Source of the DNA: CBDHFQ01 sp965262565
GTDB lineage: Bacteria > Bacteroidota > Bacteroidia > J057
DNA: 64,000 nucleotides
Direction: 5' to 3'
Assembly (NCBI GenBank): GCA_965262565.1
Contig: CBDHFQ010000012.1
Location: 1-64,000, forward strand
The translations under genes and the position numbers were made by a program. Of this stretch, positions 47,735 to 57,100 are shown piece by piece. Position 1 is the first letter of the stretch. The number at the start of each line of letters is the position of its first letter. The notes beneath the pieces are model-generated. The model was not told the DNA's origin. It saw nothing but the letters and a program-made list of their open reading frames with translations, and made no database searches.

Positions 47735-48796
47735 ATGATGAAAGTTTACTGGCGTAAATGGAAAATGTCTAATTGGTATACCCGTATGTTTCATTGGGAG
47801 TATTGGCCTTATCCACTCATTTATGCACCTATATTTTTCTACTGGCTGTATTTATCTTTTAAAGCCAGGGCTTTTATGTTTTTTAGCGCAGCTAATCCCG
47901 GGATCGAATTCGGGGGGTTATTAGGAGAGTCCAAGATGGATATTTTGAAGAAAATTCCCGAAATGTATCTTCCTAAAACACTTTATGTAAAGCCTGAAGA
48001 GTCCTTGGCATCTATAGATATAAAGCGCAGGGAAAATGGAATGATATTTCCTCTAATCGTAAAGCCAGATGTAGGAGAAAGAGGATTTCTGGTAGAAAAG
48101 GTCTACAATATTCATTCTTTGGAAACTTACAGAAAAAATTTTCCTACAAAATTACTACTTCAGGAGTTTGTGGATTATCCTGAAGAAGTTAGCATCTTAT
48201 ATTACAGATTTCCTTATGAATCAAGTGGCTGCATCACTTCAGTCACCCTCAAGAAGTATTTAAGCGTCAAAGGAGATGGACATTCCAGCCTGAGAGAGTT
48301 AATTTTGGGGTATCCCAGAGCCAAATTACAATTAGGGCGACTTGAAAAGGATTCTCATCTGGATCTTGGGAAAATTCCCCAAAAAGGAGAGGTAGTGGAA
48401 TTAGTTCCCATAGGAAATCACAGCAGAGGTACCACCTTCTTCAATGGAAATCACCTCATAGACGAAATGCTGGTTCGTACCTTCGACCGAATTAGTCGAG
48501 AACTTGATGGGATTTATTTTGGCCGTTTTGATATTAAATGTAAGAGCTTTGAAGATTTAAAAAAGGGGCGGCATTTTAAAATTCTTGAAATTAATGGGGT
48601 AAAATCCGAACCAACACATATATATGAACCGGGCTTCTCTATTTTTGAAGCTTATAGGGTGTTATTTCACCACTGGAACATCATCTATAAGCTAAGTATG
48701 GAAAATATTAATAGAGGAGTAGATATTCTATCTTTCCGAGAAGGGATCGCCAGGTATAGAGCATCTATCACCTATAAGCGAATAGCGAAATCCTAA
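47735..48796 (+). CDS. ATP-grasp ligase-like protein with N-terminal membrane segment
   Basis: A 353-aa protein resembling D-alanine:D-alanine ligase-type ATP-grasp enzymes. It has a hydrophobic segment near residues 25-50 (PLIYAPIFFYWLYLSF), the nucleotide-binding strand FPLIVKPDVGERGFLVEKV, LLLQEFVDYPEEVSILYY, and the metal-binding end FGRFDIKCKS and FKILEINGVKSEPTHIYEP. It should join a carboxylate to an amine or similar using ATP; the substrate is unknown. The membrane segment is unusual for the family. It lies 8 bases after the DinB-like gene. Confidence 0.82.
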   Translation: MMKVYWRKWKMSNWYTRMFHWEYWPYPLIYAPIFFYWLYLSFKARAFMFFSAANPGIEFGGLLGESKMDILKKIPEMYLPKTLYVKPEESLASIDIKRRENGMIFPLIVKPDVGERGFLVEKVYNIHSLETYRKNFPTKLLLQEFVDYPEEVSILYYRFPYESSGCITSVTLKKYLSVKGDGHSSLRELILGYPRAKLQLGRLEKDSHLDLGKIPQKGEVVELVPIGNHSRGTTFFNGNHLIDEMLVRTFDRISRELDGIYFGRFDIKCKSFEDLKKGRHFKILEINGVKSEPTHIYEPGFSIFEAYRVLFHHWNIIYKLSMENINRGVDILSFREGIARYRASITYKRIAKS

Positions 48797-49023
48797 CTAA
48801 TGAAAATACCTGACATAAAAGATGACTTTGGCATAATAATAGCGATTAACTTACGTACAATTGAGATTCAAATCTTACATATCTGCATGATTCATATCTA
48901 CCATTCTTTTTAATCAATTTCGGGAAATAGCTCCGAATTATATGCCTTTTCAGAACTTAGTAATTCAAGAAGGCGTTTAAAAAGGATAGCATCTTACATG
49001 TTCTACATTAAATAAGTATTCAA

Positions 49024-50508
49024 ATGAGAAAGACTTTGCTCGCTCTATTGGGCATAGGGTGTATCCTGACAGAGATGCAGGCACAACATTGGGCAGAAAA
49101 AATGCATCAGCTTAGGCATCGGTGGGATACAGAGATAACAGATAATCGCAAGATGGCTGAGAGTCTCTTGGTGAGCCAGATGGAAGTAGCATGGGAACAG
49201 ATGGATCTGGATCAAATGCCTGCCAGAGATGAAGATAAAGACAAACAGCAACCTTCACTAGCCGATAACATAGATATCTCCCAGACTGAAAAAGAAGTAG
49301 AAGTATCTTCTTCGGTAGATGACATAAATGAATTGCGTCCAAAAGCAGGGTTAACAAATTTTGCTTATGGAAACAGATCATTACCATCATTGACTCCTTC
49401 TGAAATGAGACTCCTAAGTTCCAGGACAGGATGTGGTTATTATGGAAAAAGGTTTTTACTTCATTATAATGACCAAATGAAGATTCGTCTGGGATATAGA
49501 TTGTCCAGTGCTCAAATCGCAAGAGCCTGGAGTACATTACAGAGATACTATGGGGAAAAGGTGTTATTTCAATTGCTTAAACAAGCTCACGAGATGGACC
49601 TTAATGATTGGGGATTTTTTGTTCTGGTCAATAAAGCCGCGGTAAGGCTGTTTCCTCAGGATTTAAATGCTCAAACCTTGTTCAATGTATTTTGTATTAC
49701 TAAAGCGGGATATATCGCCAAATTGAGCCAGGATAAAAATAGATTGTATTTAATGGCACCCGCCAGGCAAACCCTTTATAGCGCCACTTATCTGAAAGGT
49801 AGAGATTACAAATATTATGTACTCGATTTGAATGGGAAAAAGGTCAATCTTGCCAGAGCTAATGTCCTTCAGGTAAACTATCCTGAAACATATCAGGTGT
49901 TGGATATGAATTTGACCAAAGCTCCTGACCTGCCTCCCACGGTACTTCAACGAAACCTTTCCTTTAAATACGCCAACAGAACTTATAATGTGAAAGTGAA
50001 GCTTAATAAGAATGTGGTTCACTTTTATCATAAGTACCCTTTCACTGATTGGGAAGTCCAGATGGCAACGCCTCCAAGTAAATATGTCAGAAATTCATTG
50101 CTTCCTGCTCTGAAGGAAGTTATACATGGTAAATCTCAGGTGGATGCTGCAAATATGCTTTTGAGATTTGTTCAAAAAGCTTTTCCTTATAAGACAGATC
50201 ATCAACAGTTTGGTTTTGAGAATTATCTCTTCATAGAGGAAACTTTCTATTATCCATACAACGATTGTGAAGATAGATCTGTTCTCTTTGCTTATTTAGT
50301 TAGAGAGTTATTAGATCTGGAAGTGGTAGGTTTAGTATTTCCTGGTCATGCGGCTACTGCGGTTCGATTTACTGAACCTGTCTCTGGGACATATTTAAAC
50401 CATAAAGGAAAAAGATTCGTGGTGTGTGATCCTACTTATATCAATGCTAACGTAGGAATGACTCTACCTGAAGTAGCGAATAAAAATGTAAAGATTGTTT
50501 CTCTATAA
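49024..50508 (+). CDS. Secreted transglutaminase-like cysteine protein
   Basis: A 494-aa exported protein with signal peptide (MRKTLLALLGIGCILTEMQA, then Q). The C-terminal 120 residues carry a transglutaminase-like catalytic triad: Cys415 in YNDCEDRS, His442 in FPGHAATAV and Asp469 in VVCDPTYI. The domain is preceded by MLLRFVQKAFPYKTD, as in the family. The first 100 residues are polar and acidic; the middle 270 are beta-rich and unassigned. In bacteria such domains more often act as peptidases or amidases than as cross-linkers. It is a single gene followed by a terminator. Confidence 0.85.
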   Translation: MRKTLLALLGIGCILTEMQAQHWAEKMHQLRHRWDTEITDNRKMAESLLVSQMEVAWEQMDLDQMPARDEDKDKQQPSLADNIDISQTEKEVEVSSSVDDINELRPKAGLTNFAYGNRSLPSLTPSEMRLLSSRTGCGYYGKRFLLHYNDQMKIRLGYRLSSAQIARAWSTLQRYYGEKVLFQLLKQAHEMDLNDWGFFVLVNKAAVRLFPQDLNAQTLFNVFCITKAGYIAKLSQDKNRLYLMAPARQTLYSATYLKGRDYKYYVLDLNGKKVNLARANVLQVNYPETYQVLDMNLTKAPDLPPTVLQRNLSFKYANRTYNVKVKLNKNVVHFYHKYPFTDWEVQMATPPSKYVRNSLLPALKEVIHGKSQVDAANMLLRFVQKAFPYKTDHQQFGFENYLFIEETFYYPYNDCEDRSVLFAYLVRELLDLEVVGLVFPGHAATAVRFTEPVSGTYLNHKGKRFVVCDPTYINANVGMTLPEVANKNVKIVSL

Positions 50509-50535
50509 CAAGAAAAAGAAATATCATATTGATTT

Positions 50536-50574
50536 AAAGGAGTGCTTACCTTCGCGGGAAATCGCTCCTTTTTT
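50536..50574 (+). terminator. Rho-independent terminator
   Basis: AAGGAGTG (from about 50537) pairs with CGCTCCTT (50563-50570) with one G-T pair, followed by a TTTT run. It closes the transglutaminase-like gene, whose stop is at 50508. Confidence 0.75.
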
Positions 50575-50702
50575 GAATAAGATTGCCTAAATTTCTCGAT
50601 AATTGATAGATAGGTTTTTAGTAAGTTTGGTTACTAAGAAGTATATTGACCGTATAATATTTATGTGTATTTTTAGTCTATCATTCAGGGGCACAGTTAA
50701 TT

Positions 50703-51821
50703 ATGACAGAAAAAGAAAAACACCTAATTACTTTTCAGAATATCTGTGTGATGGCTCATGCAGATGGAATGATTAATGAGGAAGAAATTCGCTTACTAGC
50801 AGAAATGGCCAGAGGGATGGGGCTGGCACAAGAAGAATTCGGAGAAAAGATCCAACAAATTTCTGACCTGGATTTTATTATCCCAGATGATGAAGCAGAG
50901 CGGGAACATGAATTGAGAATGGTAGTATTGACTATGATTACGGATGGAAAAATTGATCCCAGAGAATACAGGAGCCTGCTGAAATTTGCCAGTCTAATGG
51001 GAATTCCCAGAGAGTATGTAGATCAGGTAGTTGAGTTTTATGTTTTGAAGCAAGAAGAACGCTTGGCAAATCTGGGTATATTTCAAAATCTTTATCTTGT
51101 AGCTGCTGCAGATGGAAAAATCGATGAGAAAGAAGAGGCTCTCCTTATGAAAGCAGCGGAAAGCCTCAATTTAATGCCTTCGGATTTTGAATATGTGAAG
51201 GAAAACTTGAGCAGATTAGATCTGGTTATTCCCGAAGATGACGAAGAAAGAAGAATTTCATTGAGGAACCTTGTATTTATGATGATGATTGATGGGCATA
51301 TAGATGATGAAGAATACGCTTTATGCGCCAAGTTTGCCAGGAAAATTGGTTTAGGGGAAGAGCGAGTGCGGCTGATTATGGATGAGTACGAGAAAGAGAT
51401 GGCACATCATGCTGCGGATCAGGAAACATTAATTGAGAATAATATAGATGCTATTCTGGATATTTTTAATGCTTTAAAAGCGCTTTCTATTCCCGTTTCC
51501 TCTCAGGTTTCGTTGATTCGCTATATTTTGAATACCAGAAATTTTAAACAAAGAAACTTCAAGGAAGACCCAAAAGACAAGGCCTTATACGATTTAATGT
51601 GGTTGGCTTTTGTCCATGTTATATCCTCTAACCAGGAAATGATGGTCTTACTCCCCCTCCATTTAGATTTGGCAGCAAAAAATGAAAATTGGCGAGAGTT
51701 GCAATCTTTACTCATAGAATCGGAAAGAAAACATGGAACCGTACTTATCAATATTGTTGACCGCTCATTAGAGGAAGTTCAGGAAGAGCTAAAAGAATTT
51801 TACAAAAAACTGGCGATCTAA
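50703..51821 (+). CDS. Tandem TerB-like domain protein
   Basis: A 372-aa cytoplasmic protein with four TerB-like helical motifs marked by DG-x-I-[DN]-x-x-E: Asp21 (HADGMINEEE), Asp81 (ITDGKIDPRE), Asp137 (AADGKIDEKE) and Asp197 (MIDGHIDDEE). Distances 21-137 and 81-197 are both 116 residues, so the protein is a duplicated 116-aa double unit followed by a 150-aa helical tail. TerB domains are acidic, metal-binding modules linked with membrane and stress proteins. No tellurite-resistance genes (terC, terD) are near. The ABC transporter starts 84 bases downstream and may share the transcript. Confidence 0.8.
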   Translation: MTEKEKHLITFQNICVMAHADGMINEEEIRLLAEMARGMGLAQEEFGEKIQQISDLDFIIPDDEAEREHELRMVVLTMITDGKIDPREYRSLLKFASLMGIPREYVDQVVEFYVLKQEERLANLGIFQNLYLVAAADGKIDEKEEALLMKAAESLNLMPSDFEYVKENLSRLDLVIPEDDEERRISLRNLVFMMMIDGHIDDEEYALCAKFARKIGLGEERVRLIMDEYEKEMAHHAADQETLIENNIDAILDIFNALKALSIPVSSQVSLIRYILNTRNFKQRNFKEDPKDKALYDLMWLAFVHVISSNQEMMVLLPLHLDLAAKNENWRELQSLLIESERKHGTVLINIVDRSLEEVQEELKEFYKKLAI

Positions 51822-51905
51822 TTTTATGAGAATTCTCTTCTGTCACAAAATCAAATCTTAGGTGTTATACATTTGGAAGTGATTCAAATAAGCACCAATA
51901 ACTGA

Positions 51906-53774
51906 ATGGCTGTAAATTTTAATTTTTTTAAGGCTTCTGCCAAAAACCAACAATACGGTGGCGAACTTAGTCTGAAAGAAAATCTTGAAGCATTAAGATT
52001 TATCCCTCCTTTCCTAAAATTAATCTGGCGGACCCAACCCTGGATGGCAGGGAGTAATCTAATCCTCAGGTTGATTCAGGCAGGCGTTCCACTGGCCACA
52101 CTCTTTGTAGGCAAATTAATTATCGATGAAATTGTGCTACTCGCGAATGCTGAAAGTGGTTCTATTGCTGTAGATTCATCCTATATATGGAGTCTGGTAG
52201 GAGTTGAATTTGGGCTAGTGCTCCTTACGGCAATATTAAGTAGAGGAATTACCTTATTAGACGCGCTCCTGGGTGATCTATTTTCTAATACCAGTTCAGA
52301 ACAATTAATTGCGCACGCTGCTTCTCTGGATTTATCCCAATTCGAAGATGCTCAGTTTTACGACAAGCTGGAAAGGGCGCGCAGGCAAACGACAGGAAGA
52401 GTAGCTTTGATGTCTCAAATATTTTCCCAACTTCAGGATTTAATAACAATTATTTTTCTTGCGGGAGGTTTGATCGTTTTTAATCCCTGGTTAATTCTTT
52501 TACTAATTATCGCTGTTATTCCAGGATTTATTAGCGAGACATTTTTCAATCAAAAGAGTTACTCCCTAGCCAGAAATTGGACTCCTCAAAGAAGGGAATT
52601 GGACTATTTGCGCTATATAGGAGCCAGTGATCAAAGTGCTAAAGAGGTGAAGATATTCGGCTTATCTGATTTTTTAATAGATAAGTTTAGTCAATTGGCG
52701 CATACGTATTATGAAGCGAATAAGAAATTAGCTATACAGCGAGCAGGTTGGGGGCTGTTCTTTAATTCTCTTGGAGATATTGGATATTATATTGCTTATA
52801 TCATCATTATTCAGCAGACAATCACAGGACAAATAAGTCTGGGAGATCTAACCTTTTTGACGGGATCTTTCAGTCGGATGAGGGGATCGATGCAACGAGT
52901 ACTTTCAAGGTTTTCAAGTATCGCCCAAAGTGCCTTATATCTTCAGGATTTTTTCGACTTTTTGGCATTAAGGCCGAATATTACGAATCCCCTAAATCCC
53001 GTTGCTTTCCCCAAGGTAATCAGTAAAGGGTTCATCTTCGATAAGGTAAGCTTTAAGTATCCCTATTCAGAGCGTTATGCTGTAAAAGATATTTCTTTTC
53101 ACTTTCATGCAGGTGAGAAATTGGCCTTGGTAGGAGAAAATGGAGCAGGTAAAACGACTTTGGTCAAATTACTTGCAAGATTATATGATCCTACCAGTGG
53201 CAAGATTTATTTGGATGGAAGATCGCTCAACGAATACGATTTAGTAGAATTGAGGAAAGCCATAGGGGTAATTTTCCAGGATTATGTGCGCTTTCAAATG
53301 ACAGTTTCCGATAACATTTCTGTAGGCAAAATTGATGAAAGAACCAATCAAGGACTAATCATCCATGCAGCAGAAAAGAGTTTGGCTGATACGGTGGTAG
53401 AAAAACTTCCGGATCAGTATGAACAGATGCTGGGGAGAAGGTTTCAGGGAGGAGTGGAATTATCTGGTGGAGAATGGCAAAAGGTGGCGCTAGGAAGAGC
53501 CTACATGCGAGAGGCGAAAGTGCTGATTCTCGATGAACCTACTGCCGCCCTGGATGCCAGAGCCGAATACGAAGTATTCGAACGATTTACAGATCTTACT
53601 AAAGGAAAAATGGCCGTCTTAATCTCTCACAGATTTTCTACTGTGAGAATGGCAGATCGTATACTTGTGCTTAAGAAAGGAGAACTTCACGAGCTGGGGA
53701 CCCATGATGAATTACTAGCTCAGGAAGGATTATACGCAGAATTATTTCTACTCCAGGCAAAAGGTTATCAATAA
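51906..53774 (+). CDS. ABC exporter, fused permease and ATPase
   Basis: A 622-aa half-transporter of the type I exporter class. Membrane helices occupy about residues 60-330. The ATPase domain has Walker A VGENGAGKTTLVKLLAR, Q-loop GVIFQDYVRFQM, signature ELSGGEWQKVALGRAY, Walker B VLILDEPTAALDARAE and H-loop VLISHRFSTVRM. It works as a homodimer to export a lipid, peptide or drug; the substrate is not known. The N-terminal 25 residues are polar. It starts 84 bases after the TerB-like gene in the same direction. Confidence 0.9.
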   Translation: MAVNFNFFKASAKNQQYGGELSLKENLEALRFIPPFLKLIWRTQPWMAGSNLILRLIQAGVPLATLFVGKLIIDEIVLLANAESGSIAVDSSYIWSLVGVEFGLVLLTAILSRGITLLDALLGDLFSNTSSEQLIAHAASLDLSQFEDAQFYDKLERARRQTTGRVALMSQIFSQLQDLITIIFLAGGLIVFNPWLILLLIIAVIPGFISETFFNQKSYSLARNWTPQRRELDYLRYIGASDQSAKEVKIFGLSDFLIDKFSQLAHTYYEANKKLAIQRAGWGLFFNSLGDIGYYIAYIIIIQQTITGQISLGDLTFLTGSFSRMRGSMQRVLSRFSSIAQSALYLQDFFDFLALRPNITNPLNPVAFPKVISKGFIFDKVSFKYPYSERYAVKDISFHFHAGEKLALVGENGAGKTTLVKLLARLYDPTSGKIYLDGRSLNEYDLVELRKAIGVIFQDYVRFQMTVSDNISVGKIDERTNQGLIIHAAEKSLADTVVEKLPDQYEQMLGRRFQGGVELSGGEWQKVALGRAYMREAKVLILDEPTAALDARAEYEVFERFTDLTKGKMAVLISHRFSTVRMADRILVLKKGELHELGTHDELLAQEGLYAELFLLQAKGYQ

Positions 53775-54142
53775 GGAGGTAATTATTTTGGGGATTGTTA
53801 TACCATTAATGGATCTATTTCGGTATTTTGAATTCTAATCCAAAAATAAATAGGGTAATCGTGAACCTGCCATAGACTTACACCTTTTAAACTTGCCACT
53901 ACTGGATATTACCATTGTATGTAAATGTTTCAAATATTTCTAGGAAATGAGGTTTATTTTTATTATAATCGCAAAAAAACCTCTAAATTTTACTTAAAAC
54001 AAAAGATTAGGACATCGTTGTTAATAGAATGATAAGCTGTAAATGGGGTTTTTCTTATCCTAAGGAAGTGTAGGGGATTATTATTTATCAAAGGCTATTT
54101 TTTATCAACCTATTGTCATTTAGGTTGTTCAACCTCGCATGT
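53775..54142. other. Intergenic region upstream of gltB
   Basis: 368 bases, AT-rich. GAGGTTT (53949-53955) and AAACCTC (53977-53983) form a 7-bp stem with a 21-base loop, a weak hairpin that may end the ABC transporter transcript. The gltB promoter should lie between 53985 and 54140. An in-frame TTG at 54113 is not taken as the gltB start. Confidence 0.5.
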
Positions 54143-57100
54143 ATGAAAGATGAAGTAAATCAACAATCGCTTTATGTTCCTGCTATGGAACATGACAGTT
54201 GTGGAACGGGACTGATCGCACAAATTCAGGGCGTTCCTTCTCATGGGATTGTAACAGACGCGTTGAGAATGTTAGTTCGAATGGAACACAGAGGGGCGTG
54301 TGGGAGTGATTCTCAAACAGGTGATGGAGCAGGTATTCTTGTACAAATTCCCCATGAATTTTTTTCTATCGTTTGTCAACCTCTAGGGATAGAATTACCA
54401 AAACCAGGACTATATGGCGTAGGTACTGTATTTTTCCCCCAGGATGATCTTCTAAGGAGCAAGTGCAAAGAACTGATGCAGATCCATATTCAAAAATTAG
54501 GTCTGTCCGTTCTTGGATATAGAGAAGTTCCTATTAATCCAAAGCATGTAGGAACTACAGCAAGGAATGTGGCTCCTAAGGTTGAACAAATCTTTGTAGG
54601 CTCCTCAGATAGCACCTTATCCCAACCGGATTTGGAGAGAAAGCTGTTTGTTTTCAGGAGATCTGCTCATTACGATATTATCCATAAAGAACCTGAAGTT
54701 ATTCCATACTATTATGTAGCCTCATTGTCTACCAAAACGATCGTATATAAAGGACAATTTCGTACCTACCAATTAGGCCCTTACTATTTAGATCTTCAGG
54801 ATGAGCATTTTAAATCTGCTTTTGCGCTAGTTCATTCTCGCTTTTCTACGAATACTTTCCCTCGCTGGAGATTAGCCCAACCTTTTCGCTTTATTGCTCA
54901 TAATGGAGAAATTAATACGATCAGGGGAAATGTTAATTGGATGAGGGCCAAAGAAGCCTTACTAAAAGAAGGAGGATTTACTCAAGAAGAATTGGAGTGT
55001 TTGAAACCAGTGTGCGACTCAGATTTATCCGACTCAAGAAATCTGGATAGTATCATAGAATTATTGGTCATGGCGGGAAGACCTATTCAGGAGGTAATCA
55101 TGATGTTAATACCCGAAGCATGGCAGCACAATCAGTCTATGGCCAAACAACGTAAGGCTTTTTTTCAATACCATTCTACCATGATGGAGCCCTGGGATGG
55201 ACCAGCAGCAGTTTGTTTTACAGATGGAGTGAGAGTAGGGGCAGCCTTAGATAGAAATGGGCTTCGACCGTCCAGATATTGCTTAACAAGGGATAATAGA
55301 TTTATTCTCGCTTCAGAAACAGGTGCCTTACCCATTGATCCAGTATTAATAAAGGAAAAAGGACGCCTTCAGCCCGGAAAAATGATGTTAGCCGATTTGT
55401 CTTTAGGGAAAATATGTTATGATGATGAATTGAAAGAGGCCGCTTGCAATAAATACCCTTATGGAGCATGGTTAAAAAAGCAGACCTTCGAATTAACTAA
55501 CATTCCTTCCCATTCAGATTCCTCATTATTACCCCTCTCTTCAACTTCCAATCTTCCCCTTCTCACAAGGCAGCAATTATTTGGCATGACAGCTGAGGAG
55601 TTGAAGATTGTATTGACACCCATGGTTGTTAATGGAAAAGAGGCACTTGGATCTATGGGAGCCGACACTCCTCTAGCTTGCTTATCACAACAAAGCCAAC
55701 ACATATCCAATTATTTCAAGCAGCTGTTTGCTCAGGTTAGTAATCCACCTATTGATCCGATACGAGAAAAATTAGTTATGTCCTTACGAAACTGGATAGG
55801 AATGCGTCCTAATATTCTCGAGCGCGATTTGAATGAAGGATACTATATTTCTGTTCCTTCTCCTGTATTGACAAATCGGGAATTAGCAACATTGAAAGGC
55901 ATTTCACATCCTTATTTTAATGTATGTACAATAGATGCTGTATTTGACAGAAAAACTGGATTAAAAGGTCGGATTGAGGAGATTTGTCTCGCAACAGCCG
56001 AAAAGGTTAAAAATGGATGTAATATTTTAATCGTAAGTGATAGATGTGCCAATGAGGAAAAGGCTCCAATCCCTTCCTTAATGGTTTGCGGAGCTATTCA
56101 CCACGCTCTCATTAAATGTGGATTGCGTTCAAAAGTAAATATCATCGCTGAGACGGGAGATGCCAGAGAGGTTCATCATTTTGCTACTTTGATCGGGTAT
56201 GGAACCCTTGCTATAAATCCCTATTTAGCTTTCGAAAGCATCTCAGATTTAGCTCAGTCTACCCATAGAGATATAGATATATCGGAAGAACAATTTTATG
56301 GAAATTATATTAAAGCGATTGAGAAGGGACTGTTAAAAGTGTTCTCTAAAATGGGAATTTCTACTATTCAGTCCTATCAGGGAGCGCAAATATTCGAAAT
56401 TCTTGGAATAGATAATGATGTAGTAGATACGTGTTTTGCAGGTACAGTGAGTAGGATTAAGGGCATGGGATTTGACGATCTGGCACTTGAAATTTGGGCA
56501 AGGCATGATGTGGCTTTTAGGAACGATGAGAAAAAATCGCCCAGACTTGCCCTTGGAGGTATTTATCAATGGAGGAGGAGGGGAGAGGCCCACTTGTTGA
56601 ATCCTGAAACGATACATCTCCTTCAGCACTCAACTAGCCGGAATAGATATGATTTGTTTAAAAAGTATGCTGCCCAAATAAATCATCAACAAGAAAAGGC
56701 GATTACGGTCAGAAGTTTATTCTCATTCAACAAATTGCGGCCATCTATTTCCATTGAAGAAGTAGAGCCATTACAAAATATATTTAAGCGCTTTGCCACG
56801 GGAGCTATGTCCTTTGGTTCGCTATCTCATGAAGCTCATACTACTTTAGCTATAGCGATGAATCGGATAGGTGGCAAGAGCAACAGTGGTGAAGGAGGGG
56901 AAGATCCCATTAGATTTACCAGAAAAGAAAATGGGGATCTAGAGCGTTCTGCCACCAAGCAAATTGCCTCAGGAAGATTCGGTGTGACGATGGATTATCT
57001 TACTAATGCTGATGAACTTCAGATCAAGATGGCTCAAGGGGCAAAACCAGGAGAAGGTGGTCAACTTCCTGGTCATAAGGTCGATGCATGGATAGGGCGA

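Noticed and set aside
54113..54142. TTG start for gltB
   Set aside because: The ATG at 54143 leads more naturally to the propeptide and the Cys nucleophile; TTG starts are rare.
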